64,000 nucleotides of DNA. Source: Frigoriglobus tundricola (GTDB taxonomy: Bacteria > Planctomycetota > Planctomycetia > Gemmatales > Gemmataceae). The notes beneath the pieces were generated by a model, which worked only from the letters and a program-made list of their open reading frames with translations, did not search any database and was not told where the DNA came from. The stretch is from positions 7,378,001-7,442,000 of the forward strand of contig NZ_CP053452.2 in the NCBI RefSeq assembly GCF_013128195.2, read 5' to 3'. The position numbers were made by a program, and so were the translations under genes. Below, in pieces: positions 1 to 8,530 of this stretch. The first letter of the stretch is position 1, and the number at the start of each line of letters is the position of its first letter.

Positions 1-839
1 CCGTGTGCAAGCTGCTCGGCACCGACCACGGGCCGCTGATCGAACTGATGCGGGAGGTGCGGAACGTCGAGGGGATTCGCAAGGTGCTGGTGTCGTCCGG
101 TATCCGGATGGACCTCGCGCAGTTGTCGCCGGAGTACGTCCGCGAGCTGGCGGAGCACCACACGGGCGGGCGCTTGAAAGTGGCGCCGGAGCACACCAGC
201 CCGAAGGTGCTGGAGCTGATGAAGAAGCCGAGCATCGACAACTTCGGGGTGTTCGTGGATCAGTTTAAGCAGGCGTCGGCCGATGCGGGTAAGCCCAAGC
301 AGCAGATCGTGCCGTACTTCATCGCCAGCCACCCGGGCACCGATCTCGCGGAGATGATCGACCTGGCGCTGTACCTCAAGCGCAACGGATACCGACCGGA
401 CCAGGTTCAGGACTTCATCCCGGCCCCCTTTGACATCGCGACGTGCATGTATTACACGGGGCTCGACCCGTTCACGAAGAAGCCGGTGCAAACGGCGAAG
501 AACCTGAACGACCGCAAGTTGCAGCGGGCGCTGATGCAGTTCTTTAAACCGGAGAACTACTTCGCGGTGCGCGAGGCGCTGATCCAGGCGGGCCGCGCCG
601 ACCTGATCGGCGGGTGCGAGGGGCTGATCCCGGCGAACCCGCCGAAGGAGGCGCTGGAGCAGCGGCGGCGGGAGGCGAACCGTGCCGTGCGCGGTGACGA
701 GGACAACGACCACTATCACACCGTCGCCAACCCGGCAAAGGGCGAGAAGCCGGGGGAACGTGGCGCCGGGCCAATCAAGACAAAGGGCTATCGACCGGGG
801 CGGAAGTCGCAGCAACGCCGGCAGGGGAAAAAAGGCTAG
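1..839 (+). CDS. ygiQ: YgiQ-family radical SAM protein, C-terminal part (runs off the left edge)
   Basis: The 278 visible residues match the C-terminal half of the YgiQ (UPF0313) radical SAM family. They include the conserved stretches around KVAPEHTS (residues about 60-67), PYFIASHPG (about 104-112) and QDFIPAP (about 136-142). The CxxxCxxC iron-sulfur motif and N-terminal domain would lie upstream of the window. The GTG at position 3 is an internal codon, not the real start. The tail ([39 protein letters not shown]) ends in a basic region. The substrate of the family is not established. Degraded copies of this 3' end recur at 1704-1772 with 3510-3827, at 6999-7216 and at 8471-8530, so this is the likely intact parent. 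Confidence 0.85.
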   Translation, partial: VCKLLGTDHGPLIELMREVRNVEGIRKVLVSSGIRMDLAQLSPEYVRELAEHHTGGRLKVAPEHTSPKVLELMKKPSIDNFGVFVDQFKQASADAGKPKQQIVPYFIASHPGTDLAEMIDLALYLKRNGYRPDQVQDFIPAPFDIATCMYYTGLDPFTKKPVQTAKNLNDRKLQRALMQFFKPENYFAVREALIQAGRADLIGGCEGLIPANPPKEALEQRRREANRAVRGDEDNDHYHTVANPAKGEKPGERGAGPIKTKGYRPGRKSQQRRQGKKG

Positions 840-923
840 TGGTTCGGTATTTTAAGTTCTGGCTGACGGAGCGGGTCCTCTCAAGGCCCGGCTCCTTTGG
901 AAAAGCAGAGAGGCAGACTTCGT

Positions 924-1643
924 ATGGGAAGAATTTTCGAGAAGCGCAAATACTCAATCTTCAAGACCGCCGCTCAGAACTCGAAGGTCTATTCCAAGTA
1001 CAGCAAACAACTGTACGTGGCGGCCAAGAACGGCGTGCCCGAACCGCAAGCCAACCCGGCCCTGCGGAACCTCATTGAACGAGCCAAGCGCGACAACGTG
1101 CCGAGCCACGTGATTGAAAAGGCGATTCAAAAAGCCGCCGGCGCGGGGGGCGAGAGCTACCAGTCCGCGCGTTACGAGGGCTTCGGTCCCGGCGGCTCGC
1201 TCGTCATCGTCGACTGCTTGACCGATAACAACACACGCACGATCTCCGACGTCCGCAATTGTTTCACCAAGACCGGCTCCAAGCTGTCTGCCAGCGGGTC
1301 TGTGGTGATGCTCTTCGATCATTTGGCTGTGCTTTCTTTCGCCGGTAGCAATGAGGAGAAAGTGCTGGAGGCCATGTTCGCTGCGGACGTCGCCGTCGAG
1401 GAGGTCGAGAGCAAGGACGGCACGGTAACGGTCTTCGCGCCCCCCGGCGAGTTCTACAAAGCCAAAACCGCGTTGCTCGAGGCGTTCCCGGGCCTGGAGC
1501 TGGAAGTCCAGGAAATCACGTTCCTCCCGCGGGAAACGAAACAGCTCGGCGGGGACGAAGCGGCCGTGTTCGAGAAGTTCCTGGGCATGCTAAACGATTG
1601 CGATGACGTGCAGGACGTCTACCACAACGTCTCCCTTTCGTGA
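924..1643 (+). CDS. YebC/PmpR-family regulator (TACO1 family)
   Basis: This 239-residue protein has the YebC/TACO1 layout: an N-terminal helical domain (KRKYSIFKTAAQNSKVYSKYSKQLYVAAKNG), an NPALRNLIERAKRDNVPSHVIEKAIQKA block at about 50-75, then YEGFGPGGSLVIVDCLTDNNTRT and two alpha/beta domains. Length is normal for the family. Family members act as transcriptional regulators or as ribosome-associated factors that ease translation of difficult motifs; the sequence does not say which. The start is the ATG at 924, about ten bases after an AGAGAGG ribosome-binding site; a longer reading from a TTG at 897 has no support. The N terminus differs from the usual MAGHSKWANIKHRK form, which suggests the divergent YebC branch. 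Confidence 0.88.
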   Translation: MGRIFEKRKYSIFKTAAQNSKVYSKYSKQLYVAAKNGVPEPQANPALRNLIERAKRDNVPSHVIEKAIQKAAGAGGESYQSARYEGFGPGGSLVIVDCLTDNNTRTISDVRNCFTKTGSKLSASGSVVMLFDHLAVLSFAGSNEEKVLEAMFAADVAVEEVESKDGTVTVFAPPGEFYKAKTALLEAFPGLELEVQEITFLPRETKQLGGDEAAVFEKFLGMLNDCDDVQDVYHNVSLS

Positions 1644-1703
1644 ACGTTCGTGAGATTCACGAGGGATGAGTTGTGGACTCGCTGACCGGGCGGCGTTGAG
1701 CAA

Positions 1704-1772
1704 CTTCCTGCAACGTGCGTGCACTGCACGGGTCTCGACCCGTTTACGAAGAATCCGGTGACCCCAGCGAAG
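1704..1772 (+). pseudogene. Decayed copy 2 of the ygiQ 3' end, left fragment
   Basis: This stretch reads [16 protein letters not shown] and aligns with bases 430-498 of the intact ygiQ ([16 protein letters not shown]). It breaks off exactly at the insertion sequence and resumes at 3510. With the element and one copy of the target duplication removed, the join has the same length as the parent. There is no start codon and no upstream part of the gene, so this is a remnant and not a functional gene. Confidence 0.8.
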
Positions 1773-1792
1773 GAGGTCACGCCGCGGTTTGC
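1773..1792. repeat. Left terminal inverted repeat of the ISKra4-like element
   Basis: The 20 bases match the right end (3490-3509, reverse complement) at 19 positions. The adjacent outside bases 1764-1772 are the left copy of the 9-bp target duplication. Confidence 0.9.
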
Positions 1793-3409
1793 GCCGGGAC
1801 ATCCTCTGATTCATGGCAGAGTGTATCTCGTTTGCGGAACGGGCACCCGGGCCGTTCCGCGAAGAACCGGCTCATGCGGTCGTCTTGGCTCAGCACGGCG
1901 GCACGCAGTTGCAAGATCGATTCGGCTCCCGCGGGACGGTTCCAATGCTTCTGCTTGCTCTTCACCCGAGCGTTGACCTCGCCCACCAGTGATTCGACCA
2001 AACTGCTCGTCGTTGGCAATCCCTCCCGTCGGTACCGCGGGTACGCCATGCGGTCCCGATTGTTCCCCAAGTAGCTCCGCGCCTGGGCCACCACGCGACG
2101 CGGATCTCGACGCTCCTCGGCCGTCTGTGCCTCACCCGGCGGGGACTCGCCCAGGCGCTCCTGCCAGTGGTCCAATTCGGTCAGCACGTCCCCGACGCGA
2201 CCCTGCCAACACGCGCGCATCCAGACCAAGTATTGGGACCAACCCGATGTCTCATCGGCGCTCACCGCCGTAGCCGACGAGAACACGTAACAGACCGCGT
2301 GCAGGAAATCCACGATCGGTTCGAAGGTCCCGAAGTACCCCCGATGGATCGACCAGTTGTATGCGCTACCGTCGGCCACGAACGCCCGACGCGGGGCCTC
2401 ATAAAAGTGCCGCTCTTGGGCCTCCGCACCCATCATCGGACCGAACGAGGCACTCGTCTCCAGGCTCGCCACACAGGTCCTCACCAACCGCTTCGGGGAC
2501 CAACGTTCGGACCCTTCGGATTCCCCGACCAGCGGCACCGGAGGCGTCGGTTCGTCCGGGTTTTCTTGGGCCGCCGCTTCGCCCGCCGATCCCTTCATCA
2601 GCTGCACCAGACGCTGCACGCGACGCGGACATCGGAACGATTCGGGCGGCTCGGGACACGGGTCCGCGGCGAACGCGGGACCGCTCAACGTGGCCAGACA
2701 CGCGACCTTGTCCTCCTTGTTCTGGGCCTGGTGAACACCCGGACCGGCGTCCGCGGCGCGGGTCCGAATCCGCCCCCCGTCGATCTCGACCACCACGGCC
2801 TCGGGCACCACCGCGGTCCGGGGTTCCAACTGGCGGCGCCGGTGCTCGACCACCTTCTGGTCGCGCGCGGCGATGAGTTCGCGCCCGACCTCGTGAGCCA
2901 ATCGGCGCACCTGGTTCTCGCTGATGTGGACCCCGGTCATCTGCACGGCGTCGGTGGCATCACGGAACGAGGAGAACCGTGCGGCGGCCGTGACGATGCG
3001 CTGGATGACCGAGGAACTGAAGGCGTGCTCATCCAACCCCAGAGTCGCCCGCAGGGGGAAAAAAGTCCCGTCGGCAGGCGGGACAGTGGGCGATCCGTTC
3101 GGCCTGTTGAACCGTGGCCCCTTGCGCCGCGAGTGCCCGAGTGTGCGTGCGGGTGGGGCAACGCTCGCCACACACGGGACACGGGGACTCGTCGGGCACC
3201 TTCTGGGCCTGCTGTTGGAGCATCTGTTGGAGGGCGCCCTCGGTCAGCCCTTGTGCCGCCGCGGTGGCGATCTGCTCCATCGTTCGGAAATCGACGTCCA
3301 ACCCCGGCCCGTCCTCCCCGAACGCTCGCTTGGAGACGATTTTGCCCCACTCGGCCGCCAACGCCCGCAACCGGTCGAGTTCCTCGGCTGTGAAACGCGG
3401 TGTGCTCAT
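1777..3409 (-). CDS. ISKra4-like transposase, split over two frames
   Basis: The first frame starts at the ATG at 3409 (MSTPRFTAEELDRLRALAAEW) and carries a zinc-binding region (CPVCGERCPTR, then CPACRRDFF). It then runs into a stop at 3029. The second frame continues the protein (PLRATLGLDEHAFSSSVIQ) to the stop at 1777. It holds DDE-type residues: D in EIDGGRI, D in VADGSAYNW and E in LVESLVGEVNARVKSKQKHW. The frames meet at a T6C5 run (plus-strand 3054-3064). Reading through needs a +1 shift, that is, one base skipped, which gives about 543 residues. This is either programmed frameshifting or an inactivating one-base insertion; the sequence alone cannot decide. No second copy of the element exists in the window. 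Confidence 0.8.
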
Positions 3410-3489
3410 GACTCGTCCTGCACTGCACTTGCGACGAATGCGCCCCATGCGTTTCCTATCCCGCTTGCACAGCGTCGCAAAGCCCACTG

Positions 3490-3509
3490 CAAACCGCGGC
3501 GTGGCCTCC
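3490..3509. repeat. Right terminal inverted repeat of the ISKra4-like element
   Basis: This is the partner of 1773-1792, on the promoter side of the transposase. Bases 3510-3518 just outside are the right copy of the CCAGCGAAG duplication. Confidence 0.9.
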
Positions 3510-3827
3510 CAGCGAAGAAACCGAACGACCGGAAGTTGCAGCGAGCGCGGGTGCCGTTCTTCAACATGGAGAACGACTTCGCGGTGCGTGAGGCACTGAT
3601 CCAGGCGGGTCGGTCCGACCTGATCGGCGGGTGCGAGGGACTGATCCCGTCGAACCCGCCGAAGGAGGCACTGGAGCAGCGGCGTCGGGAGGCGAATACC
3701 TCTGTTCGCAACCACCACCACTCGGTTGCCAACCGGGTGAAGGGCGAGAAGCCAGTTGCGCGCCAGACCCCCGCACGTGAAGAACAACGACTACCGCCCG
3801 GGCCGCAAGTCTATCAAGCGGCAGTAG
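3510..3827 (+). pseudogene. Decayed copy 2 of the ygiQ 3' end, right fragment
   Basis: After the insertion sequence the copy resumes with [60 protein letters not shown], close to the parent's [27 protein letters not shown] region. A frameshift follows near 3760-3780. The last part (DYRPGRKS then a TAG at 3825-3827) is in another frame and mirrors the parent's GYRPGRKS tail. The copy lacks the front three quarters of the gene and cannot encode a radical SAM enzyme. Confidence 0.85.
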
Positions 3828-4226
3828 AAAAATGGCTCGAAGCCGCCGACAGGAGAATGCGTCACGAGCCATCGCGAGGAGGCACCGAACTCGTGACGAA
3901 GACCCAAAGGGGGCAAGGGTGACATACTAACGCACCTGCAGGGGTGCCGGTGACAGCGACGGACCTGGCTTTGCCTGTGCTGGGTGGCGACCGTACACTC
4001 CGGACCAAGCACGCTGCGGGCGGCCGGTGCGGCCGCTTACCTCTGCCAGAGCCTGTCGAAACTAACGGTCTCCCCAGCGGGTCGGTCAGTTGTGCGAGGG
4101 CCGAGCATAGCGAGTCTCGCTGGTTTCTTTGTTTTCGTCGCGTTTGTGACCCGGCACAGGTGTTGCTTCTCCAGTTCCTCTGCTCGGCCGCTCGACCAGT
4201 AGTTCAACACAGAATCGGGGTGGGAC
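3828..4226. other. Intergenic, no supported gene
   Basis: About 400 bases follow the decayed ygiQ copy without a convincing gene on either strand. A short plus-strand reading near 4010-4120 (AAAYLCQSLSKLT followed by a basic stretch) faintly recalls an excisionase-type helix-turn-helix, but it is too weak to call. Confidence 0.5.
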
Positions 4227-4445
4227 GTGAACGCCGATGTCAAGAGTCTGGCCCTAGAGACATGTACCGGACGCGCGCCCTTCGACGTTGTGGACGAGGC
4301 GTCCGATGAATCGTTCCCGTGCAGCGACCCGCCCTCGTGGACGTCGGTCACCGGCACCGGGGAACCCGCCCTCTACCCGTCCTCGGAGGTGGTGGGACCG
4401 GGTGGCGCTTCCATCCCATCACCTCGGCACTTTCTCGCTCAATAG
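4227..4445 (+). CDS. Small SFPxSDPPSWT-motif protein, function unknown
   Basis: This 72-residue acidic reading starts at a GTG after a GGGGTGGG stretch. Its centre reads [29 protein letters not shown] DEASxESFPASDPPSWT-type motif is, to my knowledge, a recurrent signature of small uncharacterised bacterial proteins, common in planctomycetes, and here the usual Ala is Cys. There is no signal peptide, membrane segment or enzyme motif. It stands alone in a decayed region, so it may be a relic, but motif conservation argues that it is or recently was a gene. The start codon is uncertain. Confidence 0.45.
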   Translation: MNADVKSLALETCTGRAPFDVVDEASDESFPCSDPPSWTSVTGTGEPALYPSSEVVGPGGASIPSPRHFLAQ

Positions 4446-4980
4446 AACAAATTCGAGGTGTTGTTAACCTTCAGCCACCCGGATAGCCGGTAGGTCCTCC
4501 TTTGTTGGGGTTCACCAGCGTGCCCGTGGCCGTCAAGTCTGCTCGCGCCTCGGCCGCTGGGTTCGGACCTTGCCCCCCTTGCTCATTTCAGACACGTCCC
4601 GCCACAGCAGTTTATGCCGGCCGAACCAGAACACCTTTCGCACTCGCTACAACTCAATGAAGGCGGCACGATTGACCGCCGCCTGTGGCGGCACGACCCA
4701 CTGCCCCGCAGGAGAGCGACACGGAACGGCGCCCCAGCCGGGGGGACTCGGCACCGGACTCGGTGTGGGTCGTCCGTTGGTCTTCGTCGGTCCGTCGGTG
4801 GCGGGCTTCGCTGCCCCCGTGTTGCTCCTCGCGAGCCGTGACCGCCCCGTTTTCGGTCGCCGGCGGTGGCGGCCGCGGCTGTTCCGGCTGCTGTAGGTGC
4901 CCGTCCCGGTCCACGCGAGTTGGATCTACCAGTGGACCGTGGTCTACTGATGATGTTCGGTCCGTCCGCGGGCGCGCCAC
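4446..4980. other. Intergenic, no supported gene
   Basis: About 535 bases lie between the small SFPxSDPPSWT gene and the convergent HdeD-like gene. Open readings exist on both strands, but they are rich in Arg, Pro and Gly and show no recognisable domain, as expected of random frames in GC-rich DNA. Confidence 0.5.
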
Positions 4981-5544
4981 CTAGACGGCCCCTACCCGAG
5001 TCGTCGGCCCGCGCGGGCCGCCTCTCAGCCGAAGGGCGACGATTAGCAGCAGCGCGCCGAATGAAATCGCGTACGCGGCAATCAGCCACGCGACGGCTAA
5101 CGCACCGGCCGCCGGTATCAGTAGGGCCATCAGCCCGAATACGATGGACAGCACGCCGGCGAGGCCGAGCGCCCACTCGCCCGCAATGTCCCGACGCAAC
5201 CGCACGGCCACGGCGATTTCCATCGCGCCGGTCGTGATGGCCCAGAACGCGATGAGGTACAGCAGTATCAGCTCGGTGACGTCCGGCCAAAGCAGGGTGA
5301 GAAAGCCGGCGGCGAGTCCGACGATGCCCTCCAGGACGAGGGCCCACCACTGACGCCCGTGGTTGTGGCCCGTGACCGCGGCGGCGATGGCGAATGCCCC
5401 GTCGAGGAGGGCGTAGCCGGCAAACAGTCCGACGATGACGACCCAGGCGAGGCCGGGCCAGAAGAGCACGGCGACCCCGAAGGCGATGGCGAGGGCGCCA
5501 CGAATGGCGAGCATCCACCAGTTCGACGCCAAGCTGCGTTCCAC
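4981..5544 (-). CDS. HdeD-like multi-pass membrane protein
   Basis: This 187-residue protein consists of six hydrophobic segments in three pairs, typical of the HdeD/DUF308 family. The N terminus reads NWWMLAIRGALAIAFGVAVLFWPGL. Conserved pieces include ALLDGAFAIAAAV (about 50-62) and WWALVLEGIVGLAAGFLTLLWP (about 72-93). HdeD of E. coli is linked to acid resistance; the molecular role is unclear and should not be transferred directly. The GTG at 5544 is preferred because GGAG lies seven bases upstream and the length then matches the family; the frame stays open further upstream. Confidence 0.82.
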   Translation of the reverse strand: MERSLASNWWMLAIRGALAIAFGVAVLFWPGLAWVVIVGLFAGYALLDGAFAIAAAVTGHNHGRQWWALVLEGIVGLAAGFLTLLWPDVTELILLYLIAFWAITTGAMEIAVAVRLRRDIAGEWALGLAGVLSIVFGLMALLIPAAGALAVAWLIAAYAISFGALLLIVALRLRGGPRGPTTRVGAV

Positions 5545-5683
5545 GTTTCGCTCCAGTAAAGGTCTGTTCAGAATAACGGGGCGAGTTAGCAAACGATGTG
5601 CCGCAGCCGGGGCAAGTTCGGCCCTCGTCGAGCTGCTCGGTTCCCGGTTAGGATGAGCGGCCCGCGAACCAACGAAGTCCCGG

Positions 5684-6195
5684 ATGAACCGTCTGCTCGT
5701 CGCCGTCATCGCGGCCGTTGGCGCCGTCCCTCTGCGCGCGGCGCCCGTCCCGAAGGACCCGCCCCTCATCCAACCTACGCGGTCATCACCATTTCCCAAC
5801 CGCTTGAGGAAGAGAAGGAGGTGCGGCTGCAAAAGTTGGCGGCGTCTCGGCGTGGCATCCACTGGCGGGAGAACTCGTCGGAGCCCTATGACACCCTTTA
5901 CTGGCTGCTGAAAGCTCCCGTTCGAGTGAGAGCGGAATGGGCGTTCACGATCACGGGGCCGGGCATTACGAACAGGAAGGGAACGATGACAGTCCTCGGA
6001 ATCGGAGATGTGGAGGTGCCGGCCGGGAGGTTCTCGGCGGCCCGTGTCGAGCAGAAGGTTACCTTCACCGGGACCGGAGACGTGCTGGACGTCGACTTCA
6101 GCCAGACGTTCTGGTACGCACCCGACGGCGGGCTCGTGAAGTGGGCCTGCGGTGAAGCCAGTAGCGTGTTAAAGACATTCACCCCGGGTCCGTGA
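5684..6195 (+). pseudogene. Frameshifted paralogue of the secreted protein at 6328
   Basis: The reading opens with a signal peptide (MNRLLVAVIAAVGAVPLRAAPVPKD) in one frame. The rest (QPLEEEKEVRLQKLAASRR to the stop at 6195) is in another frame, with the switch near 5770-5800. The C-terminal part aligns with the next gene: EVPAGRFSAARVEQKVT with DVPAGKFQAMRVDREVV, WYAPDGGLVKW with WYVVGIGLVKW, and SSVLKTFTPGP with SKVLKSFTAGK. It is therefore a tandem duplicate that lost its frame. A sequencing error is possible but cannot be tested here. Confidence 0.7.
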
Positions 6196-6327
6196 ATCCG
6201 TTCGATGCACCCTCGCGGACGGGTCGGCCCGGCTCGCCCTCTTGCTCACCGTGCGGTCGCTCCCCACGCCTCGACGTCGTCGCTCCGCTCGGTTAAGCTG
6301 CAGGTCGCCTCACAAGCGGAGACGCTC

Positions 6328-6939
6328 ATGACCCGACTGCTCGCCGCCCTCGTTTGTCTTGGCGCCCTTCCGTTGGCCCTTGCGGCACCGGTGCCGAAGG
6401 ACGCCCGCAAGCCTGTGCTCTACTATCCCACCACCGAAGCGACCTGGATTTACCGCTACTATGGGGTCAACGACCCGGTCGGCCGCGATTACTTCGAGGT
6501 GGTCATGTCTGTCTGGGAAAAGGACGGGACGCACTACGTCCGGATGGGGTGCATGTTCGACGGAAAGAAGAAGACGAGTACGGGCGGGGTCGTCGCCGTA
6601 TCCGGGAAGGGGCTCGTTGAGGGGATTGAAGTCGGGGTCAGAAATTTCGCTCCGAGTGACGAGGTGCTGAGGGTCCCGTCTCTTCCCGGTGAGAAGTGGA
6701 CGGGTGAGCTGAGCATGAGACCGGCCGACCGGGAGCGGCGGTACGTGTCGCGTGGTCCGGAGGAGGTCGATGTGCCGGCGGGGAAATTTCAGGCCATGCG
6801 CGTGGACCGAGAGGTCGTCTGTGCGAACGGGAAGTTGTGCTACCATCCCTCGTGGTACGTTGTCGGTATCGGCCTTGTGAAGTGGGAAGACGACGAGGGG
6901 CGGTCAAAGGTGTTGAAGTCGTTTACGGCGGGCAAATGA
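6328..6939 (+). CDS. Secreted protein of unknown function
   Basis: This 203-residue protein has a signal peptide (MTRLLAALVCLGALPLALA) followed by AAPVPKDARKP, a mature start often seen in Gemmata-type secreted proteins. The remainder is predicted beta-rich (TWIYRYYGVND, DVPAGKFQAMRVDREVV, WYVVGIGLVKWEDDEG) and has no recognisable catalytic motif. The start is the ATG at 6328 with GGAG nearby. It lies beside its frameshifted paralogue (5684-6195). The DVPAGKF...GIGLVKW pattern recalls repeat-lipoprotein-like periplasmic proteins, but I do not assign a function. Confidence 0.72.
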   Translation: MTRLLAALVCLGALPLALAAPVPKDARKPVLYYPTTEATWIYRYYGVNDPVGRDYFEVVMSVWEKDGTHYVRMGCMFDGKKKTSTGGVVAVSGKGLVEGIEVGVRNFAPSDEVLRVPSLPGEKWTGELSMRPADRERRYVSRGPEEVDVPAGKFQAMRVDREVVCANGKLCYHPSWYVVGIGLVKWEDDEGRSKVLKSFTAGK

Positions 6940-6998
6940 ATTGGTCTCGACAGGCGTGCGCACCCTGTACCCGCCTGTCGGTTTCATGGAGGAGCACC

Positions 6999-7216
6999 AG
7001 AATCCGGTGCGGCCGGCGAAGCAACTGAACGACCGCAAGCTCCGTCGCGCTGATGCCGTTCCTCACGCCAGAGAACGATTCCGCGGTGCGTGAGGCGTTG
7101 AGCCGGCCGGGCAGGCCCGGCCTGATCGGCGGGTGCGGGTGCTGACCCCGGCGAACCCGCCCGAAGCAGCGTTGGAGGAACCGCGACAGGAACGGCGGTC
7201 GGGCCAGAACAAGTGA
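6999..7216 (+). pseudogene. Decayed copy 3 of the ygiQ 3' end
   Basis: The DNA aligns with ygiQ bases of about 483-700: CCGGTGCGGCCGGCGAAG, CTGAACGACCGCAAGCT, GCGGTGCGTGAGGCGTTGA, GGCCTGATCGGCGGGTGC and CCGGCGAACCCGCC all have counterparts in order. Several small indels scatter the reading over three frames, so it codes for nothing. It is more degraded than copy 2, which suggests an older event. It ends against the 3' end of the minus-strand esterase. Confidence 0.75.
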
Positions 7217-7219
7217 ATC

Positions 7220-8317
7220 CTACTTCCCCTTCTTCTCCCCATACCCCTTCCAGACCCATTCAAGCGCGTGCGGCAGGAACTGCGCCTGGGCGTTGCCGAC
7301 GCTGTGCCCCTGTCCGCGACAGAAGAGGTACTGGTATTCGTACCCCTTCGCCTTCAGCACCTTGGCCATGCGGTGATTGGCCTCCACCCAGTCGTGCATG
7401 TCGTCGCGCATCACGTTCGGATTGAGCAGGTCCGCGTCGCCCACGGACAGGAAAATGCGGAGCGGCTTCTTGGGCTCTTTGGGAATGAGGGTCTCGTGGA
7501 AGCCCCAGGCCCCGTCGGGGTACTTCTCGTCGAACGGCCACGCTTGGTTCACGAACGTGCCCGAGGTCGTCAGCACGCGGTGGTACAGGTCGGTGCGGAA
7601 CCAGGCCATGATCAGCGCCGCCGAGCCGCCGGAACTGTTGCCCATCGCCGCACGGCCGTCGGGGTCTTTCGTCAGCTTCACCTTGTAGTTCTTCTCCACG
7701 CGCGGCAGCACTTCCGTTTCGATGTACTCGGCGTAGTCACCGTTCATGTTGTCGTACTCCTTGCCGCGCTCGTGCCCCTGGGCGTCGCCGCCGCCGTTGG
7801 CCACCCAGATGACGATGATCGGCGGGATCCGCTTCTGGGCGATCAGGTTGTCGAACACGTGCAGCAAGTCGGCGCCGGGCTTCCCGCCGGGGCCGTCGTG
7901 AATGACCAGGAACGGCGCGTCCTCGCCCGGTTTGTACGGCGCGGGAATGTACACGCTGATCTTGCGCTTGTAGTCGATGGGGTGCGTCTCGACGATCAGC
8001 GTCTTCGGGTTTTTCGGATCGACCTTTCCGAACTCCTTGCGGGCGATGCCGGGGTTGAAGAGCTTGGTCTCCTTCGAGTCGATCACGAACTGCTCCACCT
8101 TCCCCTCGGGAACGCCTTCGACCTTTTTGCGTTCCGGCGCGGGCACGTACTTGGGCCCGATGACGAAGTTGTCATAGGCATCGAGCGGGGGGTTCTCGCC
8201 CTCTTTCAGCACCTTGAAGGGTGGGGCGCCCTTGTCGTCGTACTTGCGCACCGGGGCTGCCAGCAAAACGGAACTTATGAGCGCTACAATCAAGGTGAGT
8301 GCGAACGGCTTGGACAT
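7220..8317 (-). CDS. Secreted esterase of the Esterase D / enterochelin-esterase type
   Basis: This 365-residue protein starts with a signal peptide (MSKPFALTLIVALISSVLLAAPV). After a roughly 90-residue N-terminal region comes an alpha/beta hydrolase domain: KISVYIPAPYKPGEDAPFLVIHDG (about 119-142), the nucleophile elbow GNSSGG (226-231, Ser about 229), the acid in SVGDADLL (about 291-298) and the His in GQGHSVGN (about 337). The layout fits the Esterase D/Fes group of carbohydrate or siderophore esterases acting outside the cytoplasm. The substrate cannot be read from sequence. The gene stands alone between two ygiQ remnants. Its distant relative is the double esterase at 9271. Confidence 0.85.
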   Translation of the reverse strand: MSKPFALTLIVALISSVLLAAPVRKYDDKGAPPFKVLKEGENPPLDAYDNFVIGPKYVPAPERKKVEGVPEGKVEQFVIDSKETKLFNPGIARKEFGKVDPKNPKTLIVETHPIDYKRKISVYIPAPYKPGEDAPFLVIHDGPGGKPGADLLHVFDNLIAQKRIPPIIVIWVANGGGDAQGHERGKEYDNMNGDYAEYIETEVLPRVEKNYKVKLTKDPDGRAAMGNSSGGSAALIMAWFRTDLYHRVLTTSGTFVNQAWPFDEKYPDGAWGFHETLIPKEPKKPLRIFLSVGDADLLNPNVMRDDMHDWVEANHRMAKVLKAKGYEYQYLFCRGQGHSVGNAQAQFLPHALEWVWKGYGEKKGK

Positions 8318-8470
8318 GAAACCCCCTTGGTGATGTCGGGAAGTTGCGGGTGCTCGGACGGCCCCCGGGTGTGCGCTGCTAACCTATTCACCCGATTCTG
8401 CATCGATCAGGCGGGATTTCCATGCCGGATGGGGAGCGAGCGGCAAGTAGGTCGCAAACTCCGCGAGCGG

Positions 8471-8530
8471 GACCCGGGCCGGTGAAGCCGATCGGCTACC
8501 GGCCCGGCCGGAAGTCACAAACGCGGCGGT
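8471..8530 (+). pseudogene. Decayed copy 4 of the ygiQ 3' end (last 20 codons)
   Basis: The reading [19 protein letters not shown] matches the extreme C terminus of the intact YgiQ protein ([19 protein letters not shown]). Only this short piece is clear; the surrounding 8318-8793 region holds no other supported gene and separates the esterase from the MarR gene. The GYRPGRKS peptide is preserved although nothing upstream remains. Confidence 0.6.

Larger units (their letters stand above)
1773..3509 (-). mobile_element. ISKra4-like insertion sequence, complete, 1,737 bp
   Basis: The element has terminal inverted repeats of 20 bp with one mismatch: GAGGTCACGCCGCGGTTTGC at 1773-1792 and the reverse complement of GAGGCCACGCCGCGGTTTGC at 3490-3509. 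It is flanked by a 9-bp direct repeat, CCAGCGAAG, at 1764-1772 and 3510-3518, as expected for a target-site duplication. It carries a single transposase gene on the minus strand whose stop codon lies inside the left repeat. Intact ends and an intact duplication indicate a fairly recent insertion. The target was an already degraded copy of the ygiQ 3' end. Family assignment rests on the transposase. Confidence 0.88.

Noticed and set aside
868-893. Stem between ygiQ and yebC
   Set aside because: The GAGCGGGTCC/GGCCCGGCTC pairing is broken by mismatches and a bulge and lacks a T-run. It is too weak to list as a terminator.
3984-4202. A 72-residue reading with AAAYLCQSLSKLT that recalls an excisionase helix-turn-helix
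   Set aside because: Only one helix resembles the family, the recognition part is wrong and no start signal is visible. It is at most a relic.
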